A DNA stretch of 64,000 nt from Quercus robur (Eukaryota; Streptophyta; Magnoliopsida; Fagales; Fagaceae): contig NC_065536.1 in NCBI RefSeq assembly GCF_932294415.1, positions 48,581,854-48,645,853 of the forward strand. Direction: 5' to 3'. Of this stretch, positions 31,046 to 42,927 are shown piece by piece. A model generated the notes under the pieces. It saw nothing but the letters and a program-made list of their open reading frames with translations. It was not told the DNA's origin and searched no databases. The first letter of the stretch is position 1, and each line of letters opens with the position of its first letter. A program made the translations under genes and the position numbers.

Positions 31046-32844
31046 CTTTAATAATAGTAGAAATGGACGTGTTATTTTTCTAATGGGTAAAGTGTCACCT
31101 TCCCATTGGAGAATGACAAAGTAGAGTCTTGACAAAATGGGACCACACACATTTGGTGTTTCTTTGACAGGTGTGCTTGTGCTTGTGCTTGTACTACACA
31201 CAATAATGCTTCTTCAACAAGCTGACCCTCTATTGTAATATGCCTAAAACCTGTAGCATGTGGTTGGGATTTGTTATTGCAATTGTAATAGTCATTGACT
31301 TATTTTGCTATCACTTTTACCCACTATCTTGGACGCATGGACCACAACTAATGGCGATATGCTTTCTCTATTGCACATCTTTTTTTTTTTTTTTTTTTTT
31401 TTGAGCAACTATTGCACATCTTTTTATCTTTCTTTTCTTATTGAAGCAAATCTAGTATGCCCCACTTTTGGGCTTGGTGACTATGTATTAGGAACTTGAG
31501 TTACGAATTGTTTTAGATGAGTTAACAATACTTTTTAAAGTAATGTACAGTAACAGATTGCACTTGGGTTTATGTATTTATTAATGGAGTTTTATTTTTT
31601 AATGGATAGCATAAGGGCAATCTTCTTAAAAAAATACTTTTAAAAATTTTTTATGTCAGAGGAAAAAAAAACTTAAATTTTTGACATTTTATTTTATTTT
31701 TATATTTCTTATTAAAATGGTATCAAAACTTTTTTAAATTTAATTAAAAAGTCTTTTTTTTTTTTTTTTTTTTTTTTGGGTGGGGGGGGGGGGGGGGGGG
31801 GGGGGAAGCCCCATAGTTGTGAGCTAGTTGGTTATTTCTATCTTACGAGTTCTCCTTGTGCCAATTTTATTTTGAAAAGAGGGTTGCCGCAAATTTTTAG
31901 AAGTCTAAATTTCAAACTTTAGCTATATATAAGGTTAAATAATATCTAACAATATTTAAAGTATAAACGGTTAAAAAAGGGAAGAAAAAAAAAAAAAAAA
32001 TTGGGGTCAGGGGACCATGGCCCCCCTATCTTTTAAGTGGTTCCATCCCTGGTTTCACATTAGTCTCGTATAAAAATCGTTCATTCCCATTTTGTTTTTA
32101 GAGGCAACTGAACCTACCTACGGACCATATAATATTTCACTTTCCTTGGCAAAGTAACATTATAAGACTGTCCACACATGATTCAACCAACTTTACCTTT
32201 CCTCTTTGTGAGGTGGGATTACTGGATTAGGATACGCGGTCAGATTTGTTTTTAGTATTGCAACTTGTTTATATTCAACCTCTATTTGTCCCCCAGTAGA
32301 AGGGGCTTCTTCCAGTGAAGCAAAAGATTTTCATGTTTTTAGAGGTTTCCCCATTTAAATGGTTTGCCAAATAATCCCTTATCACAACTTTTGGATTACA
32401 ATTTACAAGGTTTGGATTTGAATTGTGCAACCAGATATTCATTTTCTTGGATCAAATTACGTTGCAAAGGCTCTTGTTTTGGTAAGTATTGTACATTGTA
32501 TCTTTTGAACTTGGACATCTCTGTCGAAAATGCCAAAATGTGTTAGTTAAGCTATAAGGCTCTTTACATGTATTCTAAGATGTTGTCAGGGGTCATCAAG
32601 CACTCAATTCATAGGAGTCTTTGTAGAGTGCTTAATGCGAGGCCATGGAGAACTTTGATCTTAAATTTACATGAAAGCAAAAGAGTGCCACAAAGTGAAT
32701 AAGTTGAACCGGTTGGAGGAATAAATTAAGTGACCTTTACAAGGCATGCCATTCACTTGGATCACCGAGGTTCCTAAGAAAGAAATGACATTAAAAGGAC
32801 CTTCTCATGCTTCATTAGCATGTTTAAGAACAAAAGCAAATGCA

Positions 32845-32875
<31 letters not shown>

Positions 32876-32950
32876 CTACATTAAAATACAGGTCTTGAAG
32901 CTGATCTACATTCACATCCTTATTACAAGCTCTAGTAATTAGTTATGGAC
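31046..32950. other. Intergenic region with long homopolymers
   Basis: It contains a T run at 31380-31402, a T run followed by about 26 G's at 31754-31805, an A run near 31986 and an AT repeat near 32848-32874. The end TTCCATCCCTG near 32041-32051 resembles a hAT terminus (CAGGGATGGAA inverted), but no partner end was found. No gene was recognised. Confidence 0.45.
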
Positions 32951-33863
32951 TTAGGCCGAAGGTGAAGTAGCATCAAATGATTTTCTCCTAACGAGGAGGC
33001 AAGTAATCTTGGATGGCTGACCATGTGTGTTATCTAGTAAACACAACACAAAGTCAAGAAGGTGTAGAGCAAGAGCCAACCGGTCCTCGCCAAAAATCAA
33101 GCCCATTATATCAAGGAGAACATGCCATGAATTCCGGTGTGCCTCTGAGATCCAATGCTGTGAGTATCGGGTCCCATTCAAATAGAGAGGGTAAGAAAAA
33201 AGTCCCTTAGGACTATGCTTACACTTCCTCCTGAAGTTCTGGCTAAGTTGCGACCCCTTAATCCTCAAGTCCAACCAAGATTCTGGTGCTGAAACGACTT
33301 TTGATTCTTTATGAGTCGCAAATTCCCTTTTCTGATCAAACTCTTCGCTAATAATGCTCAGGTAGAAATTGCCTCTGAAGAAAGGGTAGCTCTCCCCAAT
33401 CATCATCATAGCATCCTTGTAGTTAGGCATGAAAAGAACCAAGTAGTCCTTCTCTGATAGCCCACAATGCTTCAAGGCTCGGTTCCTAGCTTGGATTTCT
33501 GGGATTGAAATGAAACTCCCTTGAAAAGAAGATTTCTTGGTAAGTATATCAAGGAGTCTTGATGGCTCCAATTGGGTTTTGTCAAGGTCAGAAAGATTAC
33601 TACTAATATTCTTGGGGGACTTGCGTTTGTCATCAGGTAGGGTCTCTGTAGATTCCTCCTTTATAGAAAGATTATCAAGATCAAATTTGTTGTGTCCCTC
33701 TTCCACAAGGCCATTGCAATATTGCGGGTATTTCGCAAACATATTTCATCTCAGTTGGGGTTATTGGGCCTGACCATCTCAGGTCAAGGCCATGGAGAGT
33801 GGATATGGCTTCAGCAACCAAGTGAGCAGGAATCATTGTATGTGCTTTCTGTATTCCAATCAA
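32951..33863 (-). pseudogene. Molybdenum cofactor sulfurase-like (PLP transferase family) pseudogene
   Basis: The frame from 33863 starts MIGIQKAH and reads AEAISTLHGLDLRWSGPITP. At about 33740 it shifts to a second frame that runs 263 codons with FAKYPQYCNGLVEEG, IPEIQARNRALKHCGLSEKD, YLVLFMPNYKDAMMMIGESY, WLDLRIKGSQLSQ, CKHSPKGLFSYP, HWISEAHRNSWHVLLD and CLLVRRKSFDATSPSA before a stop. From memory this resembles plant proteins annotated as molybdenum cofactor sulfurase-like, which have an aminotransferase class V fold; family assignment is moderately sure. The break at KYV/FAKYP looks like a small deletion between TATGT repeats. No introns are visible. It is most likely a degenerate gene copy. 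Confidence 0.7.
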
Positions 33864-36800
33864 GTTTGATCAAATATTGCACCATAATGAAAGCTTAGTT
33901 ATATTATATTATTAAAGGGGAAACATGAAACAATCTAGGTGATGTGGGTAAAGAAGCTAAAACTGACTCTTCAAGTTCATGTTCTACCACGTCCTAATTG
34001 TTATTTGTTAACAAAGTGGGAACTTCTAAATCAGGATTTTTATAACAACATTAACAACTGTAGAAAAATAATTTTCATGGAATTGCAAAGAAAAAAGAAT
34101 ACCTTAGACTCTCCGTGAAGAATGACCTTTTCTTCTATGTTACTCTCCATATGATGCCTTGTCATTTCTTAGAACTTTAAGCCAAACTAGGCATTAATAC
34201 TTAAAAACCAGGTTGCAGGGAAGAATAGAGTAAGAATTACAAGAGGGAAAAACCAACACCATAAAAGGTAGACATGGAGACAAGCTAACGTTTGAAAATT
34301 AGGTTGCAACAGTAATGGATTGAAGTTGAGTATTAAAGAAATTTAAAAGCCTTGCAAACAAAGAGATAAGCAACCAAAGGTGATGACAGCAAAGCCCCCA
34401 CAAGATGGATTTATATAATGATATAGCATCCTGCCAATGATTGAATAAATTACTATCCTGCCGCTGGACCACAAGGGAGAAAAGAAATTCACATTACTGG
34501 AACTTAGCGAAGTCAGGAATTTGACTTAGAAATATGAAGCCGCAGTTCTATAAAAACATTACATTATTTCCTCATCATAGACTACACGGATTCATTGGTG
34601 TGCGGAGCCTCTTTAGTTTATGTAGGTGTGTGAACTTAGAAAAGCAATGAAACCATAACAAGGAGTTTAATCGGGCCGAGTACAAATGATGCTTCACATC
34701 TTGAAAGATACCATTCTAAAAGAGTTAAAATCAAGGTGACAATTGTTAATGAGACCTTGAGGATTTTAATATCCATGGGCCTAAAGGAGTTGGAAATATA
34801 TGTACATTTACAGGGCATTTGTTTATCTTGTTTTTTATCTGTTTTTGGCTAATGATTGGCTATTCATTTGGGCTAGATGCCTATGTCTATCAATCCAAGT
34901 TGCAGATAAAAATATAGAAGCTACGAATGGCAACAAGACAATTAACTGTTTTCAAATTATGTAATCTGATGCTATCTTTAGTCATCAAGGGGATAGAAAA
35001 TGCTGAAGAGATTGTGACTGCTAGAGCATTTGAGGACGTTTAGAACAGATTTTTAGGTATAAAAAAAACAAAGTATAGGTGTGCTTAGGTACTCATCAGG
35101 TAGGCAACAAACCTTGCGGGACAAGGAATCATTTTGACCTGAGAACGACCGGTCAAAGAGTCAGCCCATGAATAGTATTCATTGATTAACTATTAATTAT
35201 TATATTACAGTGGAAACTAATTATTTAATGGAAAAAATTAAATATATGTTTCGTATAGTTCAAGAAGCCAATTGGCCTAGCTGGTGTGGTTTAAGCCTTT
35301 AAGGGAATGATCCTGTCATAACAAATTCCAATTTTTACATCACCACCTATTGATTTTTCTGATTTAACTTGCTTTTTCGGTTAAAGAGTTAGTGCATTCA
35401 CTAAATTATTCTTGACAAAAAACACATTATTTCACAGCATGGATTTATACGATCTTTTGGTCATTACTTTATGATCCTCCACCTTAGAAAGAAAGATAAT
35501 GCTATGACATATGAAACGTTGGCTTTCTTAACAAGAGCAGAATCATATAAGTTGAAGATCGATCTCATAGAGCTATAAAATTATGTGAATGCATTATCTT
35601 TAAAGGTTAATTAGTACCACCCAAAGAAGAACTTGGTGCAAAAAAATTCTCAGGCTGAACAACACACTAGGATCAAATTATAACACCAACCTTTGTGTTG
35701 AACGCACTTCCACACATAAAGGTTCAAAAATAACCTTCCACAAAGCATTTTCTTTTAATCGATCAAGAAAAAATTCTGAGAACAAGAGAAGTCTATGTAA
35801 GAGCAAGAACATTTGACGAAGACCGAACATAACTCTTGTGTTTGAGAAAGTGATAAGAACTATTTTTATTTATTATGTCTTAAATAATACATTATTTTGG
35901 TCAAATAATAATAAAATAATAGATTAGCCAATAAAAGAAGTTTAGCACAACAAGCCAAAACAAACGGTCACAAATGGCTTTAAAAACTCAGGAACAAAAA
36001 CTTTGGAAAATAGAGGACAAGACGGAACGCGTATGTGATCTAGATAAGGTCTATGCCTACTCGAGGCTTCATATCTAAAGATATCAAAGGAAGTCGACTT
36101 TAACAACCTGAGCTTCCCACTCCTATGATTCCTGCCTTAAGCCTTCAAAGTTACTTGTTGTTGCAAGTCGACCAACTGATCACAAAACTGATCTCCAATC
36201 ACTCCAAGACTTCTTGAAGATGTGATGTTGTCTCTATGGTTTCAATAGAAGTTTGACATAAGTATGGTGATCTATGTGTTTGGAATACACAACCTCTCAA
36301 AGATATTCAATGGGAGAGGTTGGAAGACAAAAGAAGGCTCTCTCTAGATTTTTCAAGGTTTAGTGTGATTGTCTTCCTCTCTTGTGATTAGAGTTGAAAC
36401 AAGGTTTAAAATTTAAGTAGGTTTTAGGCTTAAGGTGACTATAAAAACAGCACTGAAAGGAAAACTCTAAAGTTTACAAAATAGGGTCTTAGTTAATTTA
36501 AAGTCTATCAAGAGTGTATCGAAACTTTATGTTTTAATCTTCATTTTCACATGACGGAGTTCTAGATCTTGCTCGATTGAGGTCTTTAGTCTTGCACAGT
36601 AATTAAAAGCTTCAGCCTTAATTTACCCCATATGTATTGCAAAATAAAAAATTCAAATTATAAATAATTGTCATAAAATTAACGAATACTAAAAGTCCTA
36701 ACACAATTCATGAAAATCATTGTAAAGAAGATTTCAGAGCACAACTTCCAACAAAATTCGATATTGCAAACTTGCAACCGATCATATCATTTAAATTGTC

Positions 36801-37454
36801 GAGTAAATGTCAACAAAGTTTGATTGCGCTTATCTACTGCTATCTTATTTACGATAAAAAGTACCTTTAAACAAATAAGTCAGTCTTTTCCAAATAAGAC
36901 AACTTATTTACTTAATCACCTTTTGTTCTCACATTTAAGCAAATACAAAAAGCATAGACAAAACAAAAGAAAGCCATTTCCACGAGAAATTATAAGGTCC
37001 TCATGGTAGACAAGTGACGTGGTTCACCATTCCACTAAAAGACTCACTTATTTAAAATTGTTAAGTTAGAAAAAAAATTTTAAACAGAAACTAATTATTG
37101 ACTCGGCAATTTCAAACACGTGAGAGTCTTTTAGTAGAATGGTGAACATATGACATGGTACACCATAAGGACGGTATAATTTCTCCATTCCCGGAGTTTT
37201 CCTAGCAAGAAAACAACATAACGCACCAGCATCTCCCGTTCTCCAAAATCAAAGTTGGCTTGTAAAGAAAACAAGCTTATATCATTAAACCCAGCTTATT
37301 TAATTGTTGAAGGCTCGCAAGGCAGCTTGGTTTGTAAGCAATCCTAACAATCGCAGGAGCTGTATGTTGTGCACACTATAGTGCAAGTGTGCAACGAACC
37401 GATAGCGACCTTGCTTATTTAGATATTAATGTCACAGGCAGTATAATAGAACCC
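33864..37454. other. Intergenic region, no gene recognised
   Basis: About 3.6 kb of AT-rich DNA carries only short unsupported frames. The stretch 36020-36470 is a little less AT-rich and has direct words such as AGGTTT and CTCTCT, but no protein similarity was seen. The part near 37020-37180 contains an imperfect inverted pair (ACCATTCCACTAAAAGACTC against GAGTCTTTTAGTAGAATGGT), 95 bases apart, which looks like a small MITE or hairpin. Confidence 0.45.
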
Positions 37455-37708
37455 TTTAAGAGAATCTCCAACAAACTCTCTAAACTTAAAACTTTTTTTA
37501 ATTTGGAGAGTAAACCCACAAAATGTTGCTCTAACAGACTCTCTAAGTTACTGTTTATTAGCAAAAAATTGTTTGCTAATGAACATTAACTTTTTCAGTC
37601 TGATGACCTACTATTCATTAGTAAAAGAATTAATTGGAATGAAAAATTCAACCAACTGATTAAAATATTCAATTTTTATTCAACATTCACAACAACTAAC
37701 TCAACCTA

Positions 37709-37744
<36 letters not shown>

Positions 37745-38172
37745 AGAGGAGATCCAAACATAAACATGAGCTTAAAACTAATCAAATAAATAAATAAAAG
37801 CAAAAAAAGAAGACAGAAACCAATCTAACCCTTCTAGGTAGCATGTCCTTTCAGCGGTAGGGAGGGGACAAAAACGGGGTGGAATGAATGGTGAACGCCG
37901 ATCTTCGTTGGCCTAAGTCTTCCAGGCGACTCTCTCTTCAGATTTTGGAACACTAATCTCTGTCTCTCAGTGATGCTCTCTATCTCTTTGATGCAGTAGA
38001 AATAAATGTGTGGTCTTTGCTTTTTGAGTGAAAATGTTTGATCTTTGGGGTTACAAATAGTGAAAATGATACAAAGTTTATTAGAAAGTGTATTTGAAAA
38101 GGTAAGTAAGCAAAATGTCAAAAACTACTATTTACTCTCCAAACAATACAAAAAATATATATAGTGTGTTGA
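37455..38172. mobile_element. Tentative MITE with CT microsatellite
   Basis: The left part GAGAATCTCCAACAAACTCTC and TTTGGAGAGTAAA is loosely inverse to the right part TTTACTCTCCAAACAA and GTGTTGAAGATGCTCC. A CT repeat lies at 37708-37741. Ends and target duplication are not fixed, so this is a weak call. Confidence 0.4.
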
Positions 38173-38487
38173 AGATGCTCCACAATGCAAAATCCTCATG
38201 TCTGACCACCCACCTATTACCCAAATTCACTATCTACAATGATCGAAAATTGATGATGAATATTACTATTACTGGCTTATTGCCATTATGTTTTCTTATG
38301 GAATATGAGAGTTGATCTTGTTCTTATTTTCTAGTCATTGTTTCAAGTGTATTGAATATAGGCAATTACAGCACGACAGCAATTACCAGTTGCCATTTGC
38401 CACACGACAAAGTTTGGACATGTTACTGTTCAGTCTTAAAAGTCCTCACAATAGTTAGGTTGGAGCTGCGGACAACCACCAATAATG

Positions 38488-39145
38488 GGATTTTTTTTTT
38501 CAAAATAACACAAATTTTAAAACAATTTTGTTAGTTAGCATCGTTTCTAAACTATTTAGCAAAGTATCATCTCGAGACTAAGAGACTCGAGATCACTGTA
38601 GCAAATCGAGTATCACAGACTCGATTTTAACGAAAATTCACTTGGAACTCGTGTTTTAAACACTCGAGTTCCACATGAGAAAGCCAAAAAGCCCTTCTTC
38701 TTCTTCCTTTGCTCTCCTCTGGAAAAAAAAATCCACGACAACCAAAGAAACAACAAAAAAACAAACAAGAGATCAAAGCAAAAACCACACGAACCTAGTC
38801 AGCGAACCCACAAACCAGCAAACCCAAGTGGCAAACCCACGATCCAAGCGGCGATACCCACGAACCCAAGCTCAGATTGAACCCACAAACGTGTATGATT
38901 CCCTCAGGCAAAGGTTGTTTTCCAGGAACTCGAGTCTCTAATACTCAAGTTCCACTGCAAATCGTCTCCTACACACTCGAGTTCCCCTTGAAATCGATTC
39001 CTACAAACTCGATTTGCTATAGTAAACTCAAAGTCTAAGAGACTCGAGATGTTACTTTCATAAATAGTTCAAAAACTATGCCTACTAACAAAATTGTTTG
39101 AAAATGGGTGTTATTTTGAAAAAATAAAAAATAAAAAATAAATCC
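38488..39145. mobile_element. Mutator-like non-autonomous element (MULE 1)
   Basis: This 658-bp element has long inverted ends of roughly 150 bp, with GGATTT...CAAAATAACAC, ACAATTTTGTTAG and ATCTCGAG on both sides. A perfect 9-bp duplication CCAATAATG lies at 38479-38487 and 39146-39154, the size made by Mutator-type transposases. The 88-codon frame inside (38675-38941) has a composition rich in Lys, Thr, Gln and Ser with no known domain. CTCGAG-containing words recur through the element. Confidence 0.88.
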
Positions 39146-39596
39146 CCAATAATGAGTTGACTACATGTATTTGGAATTTTGTTCAAATGGCATGTCGACA
39201 ACATTTTCCAACGTGAATTCCTTGGTTGAAATATCAAAATTTGAAAATGGGCAGAAAAGTTAATGCATTAAATTGTTTACTTAGGGGGAAACATTATATT
39301 TTGGGGAAATTACTACTTACCCACCTTTAGTTTACTCGAAATTCAACTTGCCTATTTGTGGTTTCATTTTTGACACTTTACCTACATGTGGTTCTTTTCG
39401 TTACTACTCTGTAACCTATTTCGTCACATATCGTTAATCTAACACATTTTATGCCAAAATCAAATACTCCTCTCCCCAAAACACACTCTCACGCATGCTC
39501 ACCCACTCAAAACCAAGCGTGCTACCCCTTGAGATCTTAATTTAAAAGTATGAATGGGACACAACACAAAAAAAACAACGGAAACAAGATTTCTTA

Positions 39597-40160
39597 GGGT
39601 TTGTTTGGAATCTACTTATTTTGCTAAAACTGAAAACTTTTTGCTAAAAGTACTGTAGATAAATGTAAAAGTTAACTGAAATAAGCTAAATAATAAGTGG
39701 GACTCATGAATAGTACCAAAAAGTGCAGTGAGGCCCATGAATAGTAGTAAAAATAAGCTAAATAATAAAATAAGCTAGCTTTTTAAACTGGAACCAAACA
39801 CACACTTAGGGTCTGTTTGGATACTGCTTATTTTGCTGAAACTGAAAACTTATTACTGAAAGTACTATAGATAAAGGTAAAAATTAGCTGAAATAGTATA
39901 GTAGAACCCATAAATAGTACCAAAAATGTAGTAGGGTCCATGAATAGTAACAAAAATAAGCTGAATAGTGAAATAATTTTCATTTTTCATTGGTATCCAA
40001 ACGGAGGCTTAGGGTGTGTTTGGATACCGTTTATTTTGCTGAAACTAAAAACTTATTACTGAAAGTACTGTAGATAAAGATAAAAGTTAGTTAAATTAGT
40101 AGCAAAAATAAGTTGAATGATAAAATAATTTTAATTTTTAATCGGTTCCCAAACGCACAC
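39597..40160. mobile_element. Three Tourist-like MITEs in head-to-tail series
   Basis: The copies are 39597-39806, 39810-40008 and 40012-40160. Each starts GGGT(T/C/G)TGTTTGGA and ends with CCAAAC..., and all carry TATTTTGCT(A/G)AAACT and GTACT(G/A)TAGATAAA. TTA sits before the first (39594-39596), between each pair (39807-39809 and 40009-40011) and after the last (40161-40163), so neighbouring copies share a target triplet. Confidence 0.82.
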
Positions 40161-40263
40161 TTAATTTAAAGTTCCACTCGTTTTTTTCCTTCCCTATTTG
40201 TTCCCATTGCATCATTGATCATCATCTTCAAGTCTGGAGTCTGGACCCATTACCCAGTAAGTC

Positions 40264-40264
<1 letters not shown>

Positions 40265-40308
<44 letters not shown>

Positions 40309-40309
40309 T

Positions 40310-40347
<38 letters not shown>
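40265..40347. repeat. T homopolymer plus TG microsatellite
   Basis: A 42-base T run is followed by about 17 TG units with a GCGC interruption near the end. The open frame across it is not a gene. Confidence 0.9.
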
Positions 40348-40351
<4 letters not shown>

Positions 40352-40815
40352 TGTGTATAAAGCTTTTGAGTTGTTACAAGTGACACGCCAACTTAAGCTT
40401 TGGGTGCTTCTATATATAGACTACAAGAGTCTTAAATATTTTGAACGAGACTTATATTTGAAGTCAATGATGTAGGATAATTAGATACGGTAAAAGCATA
40501 TTTAAGAAGTTCTTTAAAAGGGTAGATGTGTTCTTTATTTATTTATTTTCTAAGATATCAAGTGGGTAGCATCCTCAGTTTTGAGTGGGTGAGCAAGCAT
40601 GAAAAAGGGTTTGGGGAAGAGGAGTGTTTGATTTGTTTTGTGTTCTGATTTTGGCATAAAATGTGTTAGACTAACAGCATGTGGGGAGGTTGGTTAAGGA
40701 GTAGTAACAGAAAAAAACCATAGGTGGATAAAGTATAAAAAATAAAACCACAGGTAGGCAAGTTGAAATTTGGGCAAACTACAGGTGAGTAAGTTGTAAT
40801 TTTCACTTATATTTT

Positions 40816-42927
40816 CCTAAATTTGGTGTACTTAGAAATCTTTATTAACAAAGAAACTTTTTTCCATAGATAACTAGAAATTGCCCAAATGAGGTCTAAA
40901 ATTTTATGCTTTTAGGAAGCTCATAACATTTTCCCCTTTAGAGCATCCAAATAAGCTTGCTAAATGGACTAAAAAGTCAATTTAACAACCGATCCTCTCA
41001 AAATTCCTTGTACAGCAAAGCGGCTAAACTCAAAATAATTAGAGTACCAGCTACAGTAAGCTGCTATCTATAATAGCTCACTATAGCTTAAAATTTAAAA
41101 CAAAAAATAATTTTTTAATATGCGGTGTTAAAAAAAAAAGTATTTTAATGTGTTGATGGTTCTGATTGTTATTTATTGTGTTAGATATATTATTTTATTA
41201 CATTGTTTATATTATTTTAATGTATTAAATGTTAAAATAAAACTTTTAATGTTTAGTGTATTATAAAGTGTGGTGTTAAAATAGATAAAGTAATATTTTG
41301 AATTATTAAAAGTAATACTTTTTTAGTTTTCTTACTGTGAATGCTTCCCTTCCAGACAAAATGGAAATAGTGAAAAAAAAAAGAAGAAGAGTAAATTACA
41401 TATTAAATCTTATACTTTTGAGAGTATTATAAAGTAAAGTATATATTATATAATTTCAAAAGTGAAAAATTATACCCTGTAATTTCATAAATATAACAAA
41501 TTAAACTAGAAGTCTGATGAACATGAAAATAAAACAAATTAAACTAGAAGACTGATGAACGTGGACGGTAGAGGTGTGCATCAATGTGCTCGGTAGGCTT
41601 TTGGAAGATTTTTTGCACCACACCAATGAGATCAATTTCTCCAAAATTAGAACAGTTGTCACACCGCAAAGCTTAGAAAGCCAAGGTTAGTGGTGATAGT
41701 TTCTATTGGTGCATTCAACCGGGGGGGGGGGGGGGGGGGAACTTACGCAGTTTTTCCGGGTGGATTTATCAATTTGAGTTATTGGTAACAAGATTCGTAG
41801 GTTTGAAGGGGCATATATAGGTGAAAGATGATTTGATTTTGTCGTCTTGGGACAGTTATAAATCAATCATTTTCATAATACCAACTTCCAATCTAAATAT
41901 TCAAGAAGGGTTAAAAAAAGAGCCTAATAAAACCTCGCGTAAATCCATAGGGCTTCAAGGCATTGGTTAAATGGACGTGCTCAATTGGTTCATCCATACT
42001 TCTATGAGTGAGGGTTGACATGTATCACAATGAAGATTAGAATGTGGTGTCGACGAGCTCAGTTGCACTTCTACTACTAGCGTTGGTCACACTTTCGTAT
42101 TCTTAATTTCCTCCTCTCACCACTATGCGGGAACCCAATTTGTTTAGTTGCTTTTTTTTTTTTTTTTTTTTTTTTGGTAGTCTTAATTTCCCCCTCACAC
42201 TTTCGAGATTTGCATGCTTTTCGTTTATTAATTAGCACATGGTTTATGATTTTTATTTATTTATTTATAATTATTGTTTTATGTCTTGAATTAGCGAATG
42301 AATTTTAGGTTGATTTTGTAGTTGCTTTACATAATATTTATTTTGTGAGCAAAAGCTGTTTATATATACAGGAATATTTAATGATTTTTTACATGAGCCA
42401 AACAACGGAAAATATTTCAAGATCACAACCAAACACAAGAGAATAAGTCATTTCCCTTTTCTTTTTTTGATAAGTAAGAATAAGTCATTCCCCTTTTAGC
42501 ATTCTCACCTGGAAATATATTGTGTCAACAAACAGACAAAACCAATATCCTCTCTTTCAATGCGCCCTAACATTTCTTGCCAAACTATCCATGCCTAGAG
42601 CCTCTTACAACTATAGGCAGAAGGCAATGGAACTCTTTTACAAGCTTGGCACAGTGCTCTACTTTTTTGTTACAAATCAATAACAATTAAATCTTGAGCA
42701 TATACAGTAGATTAATTTTGAACTATATATATTTTATAGGTAAGAATAATTTAATTGAATAATTTTGAACTATTATTTCCTTGCCTACAATGATATCATG
42801 GGTTAATTAAAGAACATAAGCCAGGCTAACATGGAAAGAGAGCAAGAGAAACTGAGGTGAATAGAATGGGACAATCATGCAGCTCTAGATGATCAGCAAT
42901 CTCTAAAAAATTAGAATGATAGAAACA
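40816..42927. other. Intergenic region downstream of the DUF493 gene
   Basis: No protein-like frame was found. It holds an 18-base G run near 41721-41739, a T run near 42150-42174 and AT-rich stretches. The last few hundred bases next to 42928 would include the 3' UTR of the minus-strand DUF493 gene. Confidence 0.45.

Larger units (their letters stand above)
39303..40806. mobile_element. Second Mutator-like element (MULE 2) with nested MITEs
   Basis: This 1504-bp element has inverted ends of about 240 bp: left GGGGAAATTACTACTTACCC, right (inverted) GTGAAAATTACAACTTACTC, continuing through AACTTGCCTA, ACACATTTTATGCCAAAATC and TCACCCACTCAAAAC. The 9-bp duplication TTATATTTT is perfect (39294-39302 and 40807-40815). 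Between the arms sit three MITEs, a long T run and a TG repeat. No transposase was found. Confidence 0.88.

Noticed and set aside
31994..32055. hAT-like terminus (TTCCATCCCTG)
   Set aside because: Only one end could be found and no target duplication, so an element cannot be defined.
32364..32546. Small plus frame ending SWIKLRCKGSCFG before GTAAGT, reminiscent of a MAPKKK kinase exon
   Set aside because: Only about a dozen residues resemble a glycine-rich loop, the key spacing is off and no further kinase exons follow.
38675..38941. 88-codon frame inside MULE 1
   Set aside because: Low-complexity Lys/Thr/Gln/Ser-rich translation, no domain, confined to the transposon centre. Kept only as a possible captured fragment.
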